A stretch of 64,000 bases of DNA from Pseudoxanthomonas sp. 3HH-4 (lineage in GTDB: Bacteria; Pseudomonadota; Gammaproteobacteria; Xanthomonadales; Xanthomonadaceae). Position 1 is the stretch's first letter, and each line of letters begins with the position of its first letter. The DNA is taken from NCBI RefSeq assembly GCF_006716465.1, contig NZ_VFPB01000002.1, forward strand, positions 248,001 through 312,000, given 5' to 3'. This document shows positions 39,956 through 49,756 of the stretch, in pieces. Below the pieces are notes generated by a model that worked only from the letters and a program-made list of their open reading frames with translations, was not told the DNA's origin and made no database searches. The position numbers and the translations under genes are program-made.

Positions 39956-40417
39956 CTAACGTTTCTTGGCGCGCGAGAGGATATCCACCTGAGTCCCCCC
40001 AAGCTCTCTTTCAAGTCGAAAGCACTCGCTAGTTCTCCCTCGCGCCAAATCCCTGCAACGCTTCAAGCCCAGAGCAACCTCGCGGTCATAGCTTGGCTCT
40101 TTATCAGCGATACTGGAGTACGCCATGAGCATTGTGACGTTCACGTCTAGCGAGTCTGTACTACCAGCCTCCTCTAGAAGCGGCAACCTGGCGCGCTGTC
40201 CGTTACTGGCAAGAAGATAGTCAAACCTAGAAGAAGCAGGCCTACGATTCTTCAGCTCCCACGAAACGATATCGATCTGTACATCAATAGGAAGGCGGGT
40301 GAACTCCGCCTTCGCCTCCTTATCCTCCAATCGCTCCAGATCACGAAGTGAAAGAGGCTTCTCGGCAGTGCAGCCGGAAGCCAGAAAGGCAAGAAGTAAA
40401 GGCATCAGAATCTTCAT
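39956..40417 (-). CDS. Small lipoprotein coupled to the RHS gene (candidate immunity protein)
   Basis: 153 residues. [16 protein letters not shown] is a lipoprotein signal with lipobox LASGC. The mature part is charged and helical ([37 protein letters not shown]) with two later Cys (KRCRDL, SECFRLE). I do not recognise the family. Its ATG overlaps the stop of the RHS gene as ATGA, so the two proteins are made together. That arrangement, and the low GC shared with the RHS 3' end, is what a polymorphic toxin and its immunity protein look like; the function is inference. An upstream in-frame ATG at 40423 would add two residues. Confidence 0.72.
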   Translation of the reverse strand: MKILMPLLLAFLASGCTAEKPLSLRDLERLEDKEAKAEFTRLPIDVQIDIVSWELKNRRPASSRFDYLLASNGQRARLPLLEEAGSTDSLDVNVTMLMAYSSIADKEPSYDREVALGLKRCRDLARGRTSECFRLERELGGTQVDILSRAKKR

Positions 40418-43400
40418 GGGCATCCGCAACCCAAGCCCTTCTCTTTCAGATCAGAATTAGCTCGCCGACCCATTTCAGCAGCAGGAATTTCCATATTGTG
40501 GTTTGCGTAGCCATTCAAGGAACCAAGCGCATAGTCCGCATAAAAAAACAGAGGCTTGAGGTTCAAATACTGCAGCGTATGAACGAGCTCATGCGCTATC
40601 AATCCCACGCCATAGTTTGGATTTATCGCGGGATCTATTCCATTTGGAACATCCCTTTCCACATAGACATTGTACCCATGAGTCTGGGCAACCGTGCTTG
40701 GACTAACGATGTCTGTGACGTTCCATATGAAGTCACCGAAGCTATGGCCAGTCGCCTGACCTTCTCGAATGTCAATCTTATCAAGAATCTTCGGATCAAA
40801 ATAATTGGAAAGAAACTGACGTTCACAGTCAGTCAGCGCACGCAATCCCAGAGGATCAATGAAACTTATCGGATTCCCACCCACATAGCCGTAAGTGTTC
40901 AACCCACCAGCCAACCCAATCGGATCAGACTGCAGATATCTACCCACCCGGCTATCGTAATCACGGAACCCGTTGTACCAAAAACCCGTTTCCGCATCGA
41001 AGTACTGCCCTGGAAATCCGAGATTCAAGGCACCCAAGTTATTGAACACCACCGCGCGGTCAAACGCGTAGTTGGCCGCCGCCCAACGCATGGTGTTGCT
41101 GCTATCGGTCACGACCTCTGGACGCCCCAAATGATCGTTGTGAAGGAAGAACAACTGGTTGTTGCGCACCATGGCGATGGGTTCATTGCCCAGCCACAGG
41201 TAGCTGCTCCATACGCCATCCGTATACTCGGTCAGCAGCGTATTCTGGGCTGCATACACGAATCGACTGCTCCCCGACGGCCCACTTTTGCCGATGCGCT
41301 GGTCCAGCGCATTGAACTGATACGTCGTGGTACCTGCGGCATAACTCTGGTACGCCCGATTTCCTCCACTGAAGTAGCCGACGGCAGCACTGCGTGACGC
41401 AGTAATCAGCCGATTGAAACCGTCGTAACCGTAAGTGGTCGTTGAACCTCCCCACGACTGACTGGATCGGTTACCTCTACCGTCATACGCATAGACAATG
41501 TCCTCGCTTGCCAGTCGATTGCTGGACGCATCAACCTGATAGGTCGTATTGGCGGTCGCACTCAGCCCTGGCACCCACCAGCTGTGGAACGAGCGATTGC
41601 CGTTGGCGTCATAGGAAAAGCTCTGATTTCCAGCAGGCGCGGTAACGCCCGTCAGCCGAGACAGTGCATCGTAGGCAAAGGCTTCGTTGTACTCCGGCCT
41701 TGACCAGTTCTGGATCGAAGTGATCTCGTCGTTGACGTTGTAAGTCTGCGTATGACCCACCCACCCGTGGTCATGTGTGATGGTCATTCTGCCGTCAAGG
41801 TCATAGCTTCTTTCCTTGATGACGCCGTTGCCGTATGTAAACTGGCCGATGGGACCGGAAGGCTGATACTGCATTCCCGTCGCAACGTTATGGGTCACGC
41901 CATTGATGACGGCCTGCATGACGGTCAGCCTGCCTTGACTGTATCCGTACCCCACCGAAACCCCGCTCGGGTAGGTCATGCCCGCCAGCCGGCCAACCGC
42001 ATCATACGTGTAATGCGTCCACTCATCGCTTGTCGGCGTCCAATCGCGCGTTACGGTGATCTTGCCGTCTTCGCTGTATCCATAGTGCCGTGTCCCGCCG
42101 CTATGGTCGGCATTGCACAGTCGACCTTTCCCGTTGCTACACCAGTCGTACCCGAATCCCCTTCCCTCTGTCGGGGTTCCATACCAGGTGAGTCGACCCA
42201 ACGTATCGTAGTTGTAAGTAAGGGCACTGCCATCATTTCGCACTTGGTGCGTCATCTGGCCGAAAGCGTTGTACTGATAGGTCGTCGTGCCGGTATCCGG
42301 ACTGGTCAGCGACCACAATTGACCGAATCCATCATACAGATACGTCGTAATGTTTCCCTTGGGGTCCTTGACCCATATGAGCCGATCGCCCAGGTCGTAC
42401 TTGAACTCCGATACGCCTCCGGCGGCATCAATCTGCTTGGTCAGGCGACCGAGCTTGTCGTACTCCATGCGTGTCTCGCGCCCTAGCGAGTCGATACTGA
42501 GAAACAGGCGATCATCCCTGTCGTACCCATAATCCTGGCGCTGCCCGTTATTGCCTCGGCGTGCAATGACACGGCCAAGCTCGTCGTAATCGGTGTACGC
42601 ACGGTACGAAACGCCGGCAGGCAGTGCCTGGAGTGCCTGCGCAGAAGAAAGGGTAACGCCCGCCATCCCGCTTTTCCGCGCAAGTGGACCAAACTGCGGT
42701 ATGCAGTCCGGAACCGCTGGAGGACAAGGATCTGTTGGCGGATTGGAGGCGTAGACGACGTCAAGTGTCGTGCTTGGCGTCATGGGACCGAAGGCGACCC
42801 CGGCATGGGTCATCTGCCACTGAGATGTATAAGTGCCATATCCGGGCGCTGTGCCTTGGATGCTGAAGGTTGCGGTCTGCCCCGGGAGTACGGTACCGGG
42901 CACACCAACCACGCTGATGCCGAAGGCACTGCTGAAATTCTGGCTTGTGGAAACAAGCTTATAACCATCAGCCGTCGACCATGCAGTAGTGCCGGTGTTC
43001 TTCAACTGGATATTGATGGTGTAGGACTGACCTACATAAAGGGGAGAGATCGTCTGTCCGATGTACTGGACGCCTGCAACAGGATCGACAGGTGCGTTCG
43101 TCAGACGCTCGGCTTCAACAAGCGTTGGCAGCGACGCATTGTTGTAGATATACCGCATCTGTTGGTAGGCGCCGCCTGGTGTTGCCTCATGCGTCGACAG
43201 CAAGCGCCCGGCCGTGTCATATCGCATGTGACGTGCATGTGCATCAGGCGTCGTGACAAGGACGAGACGCCCCATCCCGTCATAGGCGTACGTCGTTGTG
43301 TGGATAGCACCGCCTACGATGCGCTTCTGAGCCGTGATCCTTCCCCGCGCATCATAGACATACTCGGTAACATCGCCATTGATGCCGGTGATCCGCCCGG

Positions 43401-45237
43401 GCTGACCGAGTTCGTTGTAGTTGTCATACACCACATTGCCGAGCGCCGACCCCACGCCAACGAGATCACCTTTCGTGCTGTAGCTATAAGTAACAGCATC
43501 GGCATTTCCATACAGCGGCCCGTCAACGGTCATGGTGGCAACCATGCCACTGGCATGCTCGGTATAGGTGTAGTAGGTGATCCTGGTTTGATTCAGGCTG
43601 GCCGGCACGGCGCTGGACAGGTTCCTGACCGTCGTCGTTTCCAGTCGCTTGCGCGCGTTGTAGCCATAAGTGATCTGGTACAACTCTTGCGTACCGGCCT
43701 GGTTATGCACCGTCTCCCTCAAGAGCCGGTTCTCAGCAGGGTCCCATACGTAGCTGGTTGCCCGGGCCTCAGGGGTCCCGGCGGCGACGATTTTCTTGAG
43801 TAACTGACCTTTGGCATTGTAATCGTAGTCGGTTACACCACCCTCGTTATCGTAGACCTTGTCCTTGTAGCCATTGGCATCGTAGGTGATGCTTCTGGCG
43901 CTCGATGGACAGTTGTTCGAAGCGTGGCCCGTGACCGTTGTCAGCTTCCGGTCGAAGAATGCCTGCGTCGATTGCTTGCCGAGCGGGTTCGTATGCAAGA
44001 CCGACATCGTCTGCTTGCCGTTCTGGAATCCACTTGTATACGCAAAGGTGTGGCGATCAACGCCACCTGCATGCTCACTGAGAGTGGCGCGGCGTTCCGC
44101 GTCATACGCGAAGGTGGAGTAGCGAACGTCGTTGTACGACTTGCCCGTGAGAGCGAAGAATTCAGGCTTCTCGTAATGATAGGTAATGACTGTCGAAGGG
44201 GTACCCGGCAGCGTCACCGTGGCCAGAAGATGCAAGCCATCGTAGACCTTCTGATGGCTGTAGGTGTATCGATACGCGTTGCCCACCGGATCATTGATCT
44301 GCCGGAGCTCATCGCCCGTCCACACGAACTGTATGAATCGCGTGGAGGTATGGGTAACCCGCTGGAGCTGCGTTCCCTGCATCCCTCCATACGTGAACGT
44401 CCACCCTATTCCTTGTTCATCCTTGACCTCCAAGGGCAGCCCACCCGCTCTGTAACGCTCGAGGGTTCCTGCTTCCCCGTACAGCATCCAGGTCCCATTG
44501 GCCTGCCGCGCGATCCTGGAAACCGGACTCGCCTTCTCTTCGTAGTAGATGCCGTCAGTTGCCTTGATGTAACGAACTTTCCGCCCATCTGGTCGATGCG
44601 CCCAGATCGTGGAGTAGGTGTGGCCCACCTGGCATTCGGCATTGCTCGGAATGGGATAGCAATGGCTCAACCCGTATCCACTGCCGAAGCTTAGCTTGTA
44701 ATCGAAGTTGGTCTGCCAGTGATAGCCGAAGAGGCCGATACCGTCCCAGTGCTGGTTCCAGGTGCGTTCAAACCTGAGTCCGGATCCCGCAAAATCGACC
44801 TCATGCTCGATCTTGTTGCCGGAGGACATGACCACGGGATTACCCGCTGTCGGCTGCTCCTCTTTGCAATCCTGGGGCGCGCTTGAGTCCTTGTCGGACC
44901 CACTTTCCAATTGCCCCATGTTCCCGCTGAACTCGTTGCCATTGACGATGCCGCCGGCGGTGCCAAGGGACTCTATTCCCGACCTGTAGACAGTTTGCGG
45001 GTTGGGTCGGAAACCATGGACCGGCACTGTCGGAAGATTGGTCGTACCCGCTCCGTTGGGCAGCCTGGGGATGAGGGTATCGTCAACTTGCGCCATCACT
45101 GAAGGTGCCAGCGATGCCGACAAGCCAACGAGCGCAGCGCTAGACAGTACGAAGTTTCGTATAGCCGCGAAACATCGGAAAGGATTTGAAACGAATCCCT
45201 GCTCTTCCCCAGCCCAACTCATACGACCAGCTTCCAT
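40414..45237 (-). CDS. RHS repeat protein with C-terminal zincin-like domain (polymorphic toxin candidate)
   Basis: 1607 residues, ATG at 45237 with GGAG about nine bases upstream; ATG 45222 is an alternative. A signal peptide ends near APSVMAQ. YD/RHS repeats ([37 protein letters not shown]) fill residues 140-715 and 850-1440. An NBR1-like Ig domain lies at about 720-825 ([16 protein letters not shown]). The RHS core ends [21 protein letters not shown] and DPLGL near residue 1465. The last 142 residues are a different, lower-GC domain with [12 protein letters not shown] (HExxH at 1549-1553) and a later EIPAAEMG glutamate. It may be a secreted effector; a lipoprotein gene is coupled to its stop. 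Confidence 0.88.
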   Translation of the reverse strand: MEAGRMSWAGEEQGFVSNPFRCFAAIRNFVLSSAALVGLSASLAPSVMAQVDDTLIPRLPNGAGTTNLPTVPVHGFRPNPQTVYRSGIESLGTAGGIVNGNEFSGNMGQLESGSDKDSSAPQDCKEEQPTAGNPVVMSSGNKIEHEVDFAGSGLRFERTWNQHWDGIGLFGYHWQTNFDYKLSFGSGYGLSHCYPIPSNAECQVGHTYSTIWAHRPDGRKVRYIKATDGIYYEEKASPVSRIARQANGTWMLYGEAGTLERYRAGGLPLEVKDEQGIGWTFTYGGMQGTQLQRVTHTSTRFIQFVWTGDELRQINDPVGNAYRYTYSHQKVYDGLHLLATVTLPGTPSTVITYHYEKPEFFALTGKSYNDVRYSTFAYDAERRATLSEHAGGVDRHTFAYTSGFQNGKQTMSVLHTNPLGKQSTQAFFDRKLTTVTGHASNNCPSSARSITYDANGYKDKVYDNEGGVTDYDYNAKGQLLKKIVAAGTPEARATSYVWDPAENRLLRETVHNQAGTQELYQITYGYNARKRLETTTVRNLSSAVPASLNQTRITYYTYTEHASGMVATMTVDGPLYGNADAVTYSYSTKGDLVGVGSALGNVVYDNYNELGQPGRITGINGDVTEYVYDARGRITAQKRIVGGAIHTTTYAYDGMGRLVLVTTPDAHARHMRYDTAGRLLSTHEATPGGAYQQMRYIYNNASLPTLVEAERLTNAPVDPVAGVQYIGQTISPLYVGQSYTINIQLKNTGTTAWSTADGYKLVSTSQNFSSAFGISVVGVPGTVLPGQTATFSIQGTAPGYGTYTSQWQMTHAGVAFGPMTPSTTLDVVYASNPPTDPCPPAVPDCIPQFGPLARKSGMAGVTLSSAQALQALPAGVSYRAYTDYDELGRVIARRGNNGQRQDYGYDRDDRLFLSIDSLGRETRMEYDKLGRLTKQIDAAGGVSEFKYDLGDRLIWVKDPKGNITTYLYDGFGQLWSLTSPDTGTTTYQYNAFGQMTHQVRNDGSALTYNYDTLGRLTWYGTPTEGRGFGYDWCSNGKGRLCNADHSGGTRHYGYSEDGKITVTRDWTPTSDEWTHYTYDAVGRLAGMTYPSGVSVGYGYSQGRLTVMQAVINGVTHNVATGMQYQPSGPIGQFTYGNGVIKERSYDLDGRMTITHDHGWVGHTQTYNVNDEITSIQNWSRPEYNEAFAYDALSRLTGVTAPAGNQSFSYDANGNRSFHSWWVPGLSATANTTYQVDASSNRLASEDIVYAYDGRGNRSSQSWGGSTTTYGYDGFNRLITASRSAAVGYFSGGNRAYQSYAAGTTTYQFNALDQRIGKSGPSGSSRFVYAAQNTLLTEYTDGVWSSYLWLGNEPIAMVRNNQLFFLHNDHLGRPEVVTDSSNTMRWAAANYAFDRAVVFNNLGALNLGFPGQYFDAETGFWYNGFRDYDSRVGRYLQSDPIGLAGGLNTYGYVGGNPISFIDPLGLRALTDCERQFLSNYFDPKILDKIDIREGQATGHSFGDFIWNVTDIVSPSTVAQTHGYNVYVERDVPNGIDPAINPNYGVGLIAHELVHTLQYLNLKPLFFYADYALGSLNGYANHNMEIPAAEMGRRANSDLKEKGLGCGCP

Positions 45238-45617
45238 CTACTCCGCTCCATTCCAGCCCTTGAAGGCCAGACTCCATGCGTCCACCACCCCGGTGGGACA
45301 CCCCATGCCGGAAAAACTACTACCCGGCAATGCACCTTGGAAAGTCGGGAATACAAGTAAGCGTATTTACGTCCGGTACCACTCGCGCCGCAGGCCCGAT
45401 CTGCCTGTATCGAGTGCGCCGGGCGCACTCTCCATCCGTATGATGGAGGCCTGGTGCAGCGCGCTGTCCAGCGCGTACAGGGGACGCCCCCCCCGCGTCG
45501 CGTCCCAATGTGAGGCATGATGGGCGCGGGGAATGGCGCCGCCTTCGACGGGGCCCATGGCTGGCGCAGCGCCGGCACACATGCAGCATCACCTTGTCGG
45601 CAGGGAGGCGTCAGCTC
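45238..45617. other. Divergent intergenic region RHS / NHL protein
   Basis: 380 bp that must hold both divergent promoters. It contains a short hairpin CCACC-CCGGTGG near 45286 and an AT-richer patch at 45349-45371 (AATACAAGTAAGCGTATTTA) that is a plausible promoter core. A run of eight C bases is at 45487-45495. No gene supported. Confidence 0.45.
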
Positions 45618-48191
45618 ATGGGACAGACTCACGGAACCTCAACGGCGCGCGTCGCGCATCGCCGCGTCGCGCTACTGCGGGGTTGGCTCGCCTGCCTGGC
45701 ATGCCTGTTATGGAGCTCCGCGCACGCCGAACCCATCATCACCACCATCGCCGGCGGCGGCAACCCGGTATCGGGCAACGGTGACGGTGGGCCCGCCACG
45801 CAGGCCCGGCTGCAAGAGCCCGTCGCCGTTGCGGTGGACCCTTCCGGCAATGTCTTCGTCGCCGAACGTTATGGGTTCACGGTGCGCAGGATCGGTACCA
45901 ACGGCATCATCACCACGGTGGCCGGCAACGGTCAGCAGATGTACGACGGCGATGGCAAGCCGGCGACCTCGGCCGCCATCGATGTGCGTGGCATCGCGGT
46001 CGATGCAGCGGGCAACCTTTACATCGCCGACGGCGGGAACGGTCGGATCCGCAAAGTGGCACCCAACGGCGTCATCAGCACCCTCGCCTCCACTGGCCTG
46101 TCGTTCCCCACGCGCCTGGCGGTAAGTCCATCCGGGCAGGTCCACGTGATCGACCAGTTGCGGATCTGGAAAGTGAGCCCGTCGGGCAGCCTTCAACTGG
46201 TGGCGGGCATCGGCGAATACGGTTCGACGGGCGATGGCGGGCCCGCCATCGCGGCGCGCCTCGGCAACCCTGAGGCGCTGGCCTTCGATCGCAGCGGCCG
46301 GCTCTACGTCGTCGACAACAACGACAGGATCCGACGCATCGCGCTCGACGGGACGATCTCGACGATCGCCGGCAATGGCCCCTTCCGGGTCGACCCGGTG
46401 GCGCGGAACTCCCGCATCCACGCGCCCACGGGCATTACCGTGGATGCTCGTGGCAATGCCTATGTCGCACTGCGAAACAACCTGGTGCGCACCATCAACC
46501 CCGACGGCATCATCGACGATGCGGTGGTCAGGCTGAACGACTCGGGCGGCATGGTGATAGGCGCGCCTTTCGGTTTCCAGGGCGACGGCGGTCCCGCGCT
46601 CGACGCGCTGCTGTACGAACCGGAAGCGCTCGCCATCGATGAACAGGACCACCTGTACATCGCCGACACAAGAAATGGACGCATCCGCAAGGTCACGCCG
46701 ATACCGACGGCCCGCACACCGCTCGGCCTGGACGCATTCGCGCCGCAGAAGATCTACGGCATCGGCAGTTACGTCAGGCACGTGGCGATCGGCGACATCA
46801 CCGGCGATGGTCGGCAGGACGCCCTGCTCACGACCTCGAGCTGGTCGGGACCGTACGCCGAGCCGGCCAAGGATTTCCGGGTCTGGCTCTTCGTGCAGAA
46901 GCCGGATGGCACGCTGGCGGCACCGCTGGGTTATCCCTTCCCGGGCGACGCAATCGGTGGACGCACGGGCAGCGGACTGGACACGGGCGACTTCAATGGC
47001 GATGGATTCGAGGACGTGGTGGTCGGCACGCTCACCGGCATCACGGTGTTCCTGGGCTCACCCTCGGGCCTGGGGTCCGGCCTCGGCTACGCCTCCCAGA
47101 CGCCGGGCGCACAGGCGGCCCACGGCCTCACGGTGCTCGATGTGGATCGGGATGGCCGCCTCGATGTCGTGACACTCAGCGGCGGCAGGAGCGAGGGCGG
47201 CACCAGTCACACCGACCAGGTCGGCCTGCTGGTCTATTACGGCAATGGCAGCGGCGCCTTCCCGCGACAGGACTTCCGCGTGCGCCCTGCGGGTGCGAGC
47301 TGGGGCGCGCTGCGTGCCGCCGATATCAACAACGACGGGGTGCTCGACCTCACCAGCTCCTGGACCGACATCATCGCCGGTTATTACCGCGGCGGCTTTG
47401 AAGTGACACTGCACCAGGGTGCATCCGGCTTCGGGGCGGTGCGGCGCTGGCATCCCGCCGAATCCCTGTCTTGGGGCCCGGGCTATGCGTTCGGCGACTT
47501 TGATGGCGATGGCCGGAAGGATGCGATCGTGTCGTACACAGCCAACACGCCGTCGGCGAGGTATGCGCATTTCAGGCAGGAGCGCGACGGCAACTTCGTC
47601 GAGATCGGCGCCTGGCCTGCCTTCGATGTGCCAGACGAACTGATCAGCGCCGACATGAACGATGACGGACGCGATGATCTGCTGGTCATCCACGGCGGGT
47701 GGAGTTCCATTGGCTACATGCAGCAGAAGCCGATGGGTGGGCTGGATGTCGAGATCAAGTACGAAGTCGAGCAATCCTCCCACCCACAGATGCCTGCACT
47801 GGCGGTGGGCGACCTCAATGGCGATGGATGCCGCGACGTGGCGATGGCCGACCGCAACTACGGACTGGTCGTGCTGGAAGGGCGCAACTGCATGATCCGC
47901 GCGAACGGCTCGCAACCGCTGGTTCCCGGCTGGGGGTCGCTCGCCATCCACGGCGCGATCGTGCAGGGCCAAGCGAGCCCGCGCGAAGGCGACCCGTCGC
48001 GACCCGTTCCACGGGGCGGACCCGCCGTGCATGCGCAGGATGGCGCCACCGTGCGCCGGAGCAGCGATGCCGGTCGCACGTGGCGTGCGCGCAGGGTGGC
48101 GATCACATGGTTAATGCTGTTGGGGGCGCTGGGCGTCTTCAGCGGCGCCGTGTGGTTCGTACTCACGCAGACCTCATGGCTGCGCCGTTGA
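45618..48191 (+). CDS. NHL-repeat and FG-GAP/VCBS-repeat surface protein
   Basis: 857 residues from the ATG preceded by GGGAGG. The signal peptide runs through WLACLACLLWSSAHAEP. Residues 35-370 are NHL-type propeller blades (VAVAVDPSGNVFVAER, IAVDAAGNLYIADGGNGRI, LAIDEQDHLYIADTRNGRI). Residues 385-770 are FG-GAP/VCBS units with calcium-loop patterns (DITGDGRQDALL, DFNGDGFEDVVVG, DLNGDGCRDVAM). A linker and one C-terminal hydrophobic segment (ITWLMLLGALGVFSGAVWFV) with a basic end suggest a membrane-anchored outward-facing protein. It is divergent from the RHS gene. The role is unknown; a cell-surface or adhesion part is plausible. Confidence 0.82.
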   Translation: MGQTHGTSTARVAHRRVALLRGWLACLACLLWSSAHAEPIITTIAGGGNPVSGNGDGGPATQARLQEPVAVAVDPSGNVFVAERYGFTVRRIGTNGIITTVAGNGQQMYDGDGKPATSAAIDVRGIAVDAAGNLYIADGGNGRIRKVAPNGVISTLASTGLSFPTRLAVSPSGQVHVIDQLRIWKVSPSGSLQLVAGIGEYGSTGDGGPAIAARLGNPEALAFDRSGRLYVVDNNDRIRRIALDGTISTIAGNGPFRVDPVARNSRIHAPTGITVDARGNAYVALRNNLVRTINPDGIIDDAVVRLNDSGGMVIGAPFGFQGDGGPALDALLYEPEALAIDEQDHLYIADTRNGRIRKVTPIPTARTPLGLDAFAPQKIYGIGSYVRHVAIGDITGDGRQDALLTTSSWSGPYAEPAKDFRVWLFVQKPDGTLAAPLGYPFPGDAIGGRTGSGLDTGDFNGDGFEDVVVGTLTGITVFLGSPSGLGSGLGYASQTPGAQAAHGLTVLDVDRDGRLDVVTLSGGRSEGGTSHTDQVGLLVYYGNGSGAFPRQDFRVRPAGASWGALRAADINNDGVLDLTSSWTDIIAGYYRGGFEVTLHQGASGFGAVRRWHPAESLSWGPGYAFGDFDGDGRKDAIVSYTANTPSARYAHFRQERDGNFVEIGAWPAFDVPDELISADMNDDGRDDLLVIHGGWSSIGYMQQKPMGGLDVEIKYEVEQSSHPQMPALAVGDLNGDGCRDVAMADRNYGLVVLEGRNCMIRANGSQPLVPGWGSLAIHGAIVQGQASPREGDPSRPVPRGGPAVHAQDGATVRRSSDAGRTWRARRVAITWLMLLGALGVFSGAVWFVLTQTSWLRR

Positions 48192-48274
48192 ACGCCGCGC
48201 CGCGTTCGCGGCGTCGGCACTGAAGGCGGTCGGCGATCACGCCTGCGGGTGGCCGGCTCTGCAACTACCCTTGC

Positions 48275-48634
48275 TCAACCCTCCCCCCTCCCACCTCCCT
48301 CCAGGGTTTCACGCAACCGACCGTTCTCCTCCACCACACGCCCATACACACGGAACAGCGACCACGTTCCCCACACGCCCAGCACCAGGGCGTGGGCGAA
48401 GGGGATTGCGGCCAGTGCCATGAGCGAGGCCAATGCGGTGGCGTCGAGGGTGTACATGTAGGGAATGGCCATCAGCACTTGGTTGATGAGAACGGCGATG
48501 CTGGAAATGGTCAGCAGTCCGAAGCTGACGTGGCGGAAGCGGCGCCATGCGCGCCACTGGAGCGCCAGCACAACCACCGTGCACACCAGGCCCGCGATGA
48601 TGAAGATCCAGCTGAGGATCATGTAGACGGGCAT
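48275..48634 (-). CDS. Small integral membrane protein, unknown function
   Basis: 119 residues from the ATG preceded by AGGAG. Three to four hydrophobic helices: ILSWIFIIAGLVCTVVVLAL, VSFGLLTISSIAVLINQVLM and ASLMALAAIPFAHALVLGVW, followed by a charged tail (RVYGRVVEENGRLRETLEGG). I do not recognise a family. It lies between the NHL protein gene (convergent) and the glycine-zipper gene, on the minus strand, and is likely on its own transcript. The coding frame and ribosome site make it a probable real gene. Confidence 0.65.
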   Translation of the reverse strand: MPVYMILSWIFIIAGLVCTVVVLALQWRAWRRFRHVSFGLLTISSIAVLINQVLMAIPYMYTLDATALASLMALAAIPFAHALVLGVWGTWSLFRVYGRVVEENGRLRETLEGGGRGEG

Positions 48635-48705
48635 GCAAACTCCTGCGGCGGGTGCGGTGACGGGGTTTTATCACGCCGTTGTGCGCCTGCTCGACCGCAC
48701 ATGAA

Positions 48706-48728
48706 AAGGCCCCGCAGTGCGGGGCCTT
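48706..48728 (-). terminator. Terminator of the glycine-zipper gene
   Basis: Perfect ten-pair stem AAGGCCCCGC / GCGGGGCCTT with loop AGT and a TTCAT tail on the minus strand, 37 bp past the stop at 48766. Confidence 0.85.
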
Positions 48729-48765
48729 CTGTTTCAGGGTGGGCCGTGCCGCACACGGCGGCGCG

Positions 48766-49518
48766 TCAGTGCGGCTTCTGGCGGTCGAGCGTGAACGCGT
48801 CGGCGACGGCGTGTTTGGCGCGCTCCCACGTGAGGCGGGAACCGCCCCTGGCACGACCCCAACCGCGCTCGAGATCCGCGGCCAGGCTGTCGTCCCATTC
48901 GCGGTCGCTGTACAGGCCGCGTGCGTAGGTGCCATAGCGATAAGCCGGCCGATAGTCGTCATACGCATCGCCTTCCTGGCGATACGACGCCCGATCGAAC
49001 TGCTGCGAAAACGTATCGTCGGTCCGCGCATAGGCGCCGTACGTGCGGTCGGCGCGCTCCCACGCATCCTGCGCGGCGGGACGGGCGCGCGCCCAGTCCA
49101 GGCGCGACTCGCCCTTCTGCGTCTCCCAGTCGGCCTGCAGGCGACGTTCGGTGTCTTCCCACGACTGCTCCGGATACTCGCCACGCGCCACGGCGCCGGC
49201 GCGGTAGACGCCTGCGTAATCGCGCTGGAAGTCGTACTCCTCGGTGTAGTACGGACGGCTGCGGTACGTCTCGCGCCAGTACGCTTCCTCACCGGTCGGG
49301 TCGATGCGCTCGGCCACGCCCTTGCCGGCCGCAGCGCCGAGGACGGTGCCGGCGGCGGCTCCTATCAACGTACCGATGGGACCGAACACGGTACCCGCCA
49401 CGGCCCCGGCCGCCATGCCGCCGGCGACGCCACCCACGCCCACGCCCACCGGGTGCGAACCGGGTGCGCCTGTGAGGGGGTCACGGTTTCCATCTCGCTG
49501 TGAAGTATCGCGTGTCAT
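48766..49518 (-). CDS. Glycine-zipper protein of unknown function
   Basis: 250 residues from the ATG at 49518 with AGGA nine bases upstream. Residues 25-70 are a glycine-zipper-like helix pair (VGVGVGGVAGGMAAGAVAG, FGPIGTLIGAAAGTVLGAA) that may insert in membranes. The rest is hydrophilic and aromatic, with tyrosine-rich stretches (YWRETYRSRPYYTEEYDFQR) and four W-containing repeats (QSWEDTERRLQADWE, SRLDWARARPAAQDAWE, SRLTWERAKHAV). Similar proteins are stress-induced in Xanthomonadaceae, but the function is not known. It is divergent from nothing nearby and has its own terminator. Confidence 0.75.
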   Translation of the reverse strand: MTRDTSQRDGNRDPLTGAPGSHPVGVGVGGVAGGMAAGAVAGTVFGPIGTLIGAAAGTVLGAAAGKGVAERIDPTGEEAYWRETYRSRPYYTEEYDFQRDYAGVYRAGAVARGEYPEQSWEDTERRLQADWETQKGESRLDWARARPAAQDAWERADRTYGAYARTDDTFSQQFDRASYRQEGDAYDDYRPAYRYGTYARGLYSDREWDDSLAADLERGWGRARGGSRLTWERAKHAVADAFTLDRQKPH

Positions 49519-49756
49519 CTGCTGTGTCCTTCTTCTTGAAGTGATGAAGCGATGCGACATGCACCGCTTCATTCCGCTCGCGGACATCGATGTGGATGCC
49601 GCACGCGGAGTGAGACCGATACTCCGGATCGCAGGTGACAGCCACGTGCACGCGCGTCATGTTGGTGATCGCGCCGTGAGCGAAACGGGCGCACGGCCAC
49701 AACACGACATGAATCACCGCCACGTCACGCTGGCGTCGCGCGTCGTGCGCCATGGC

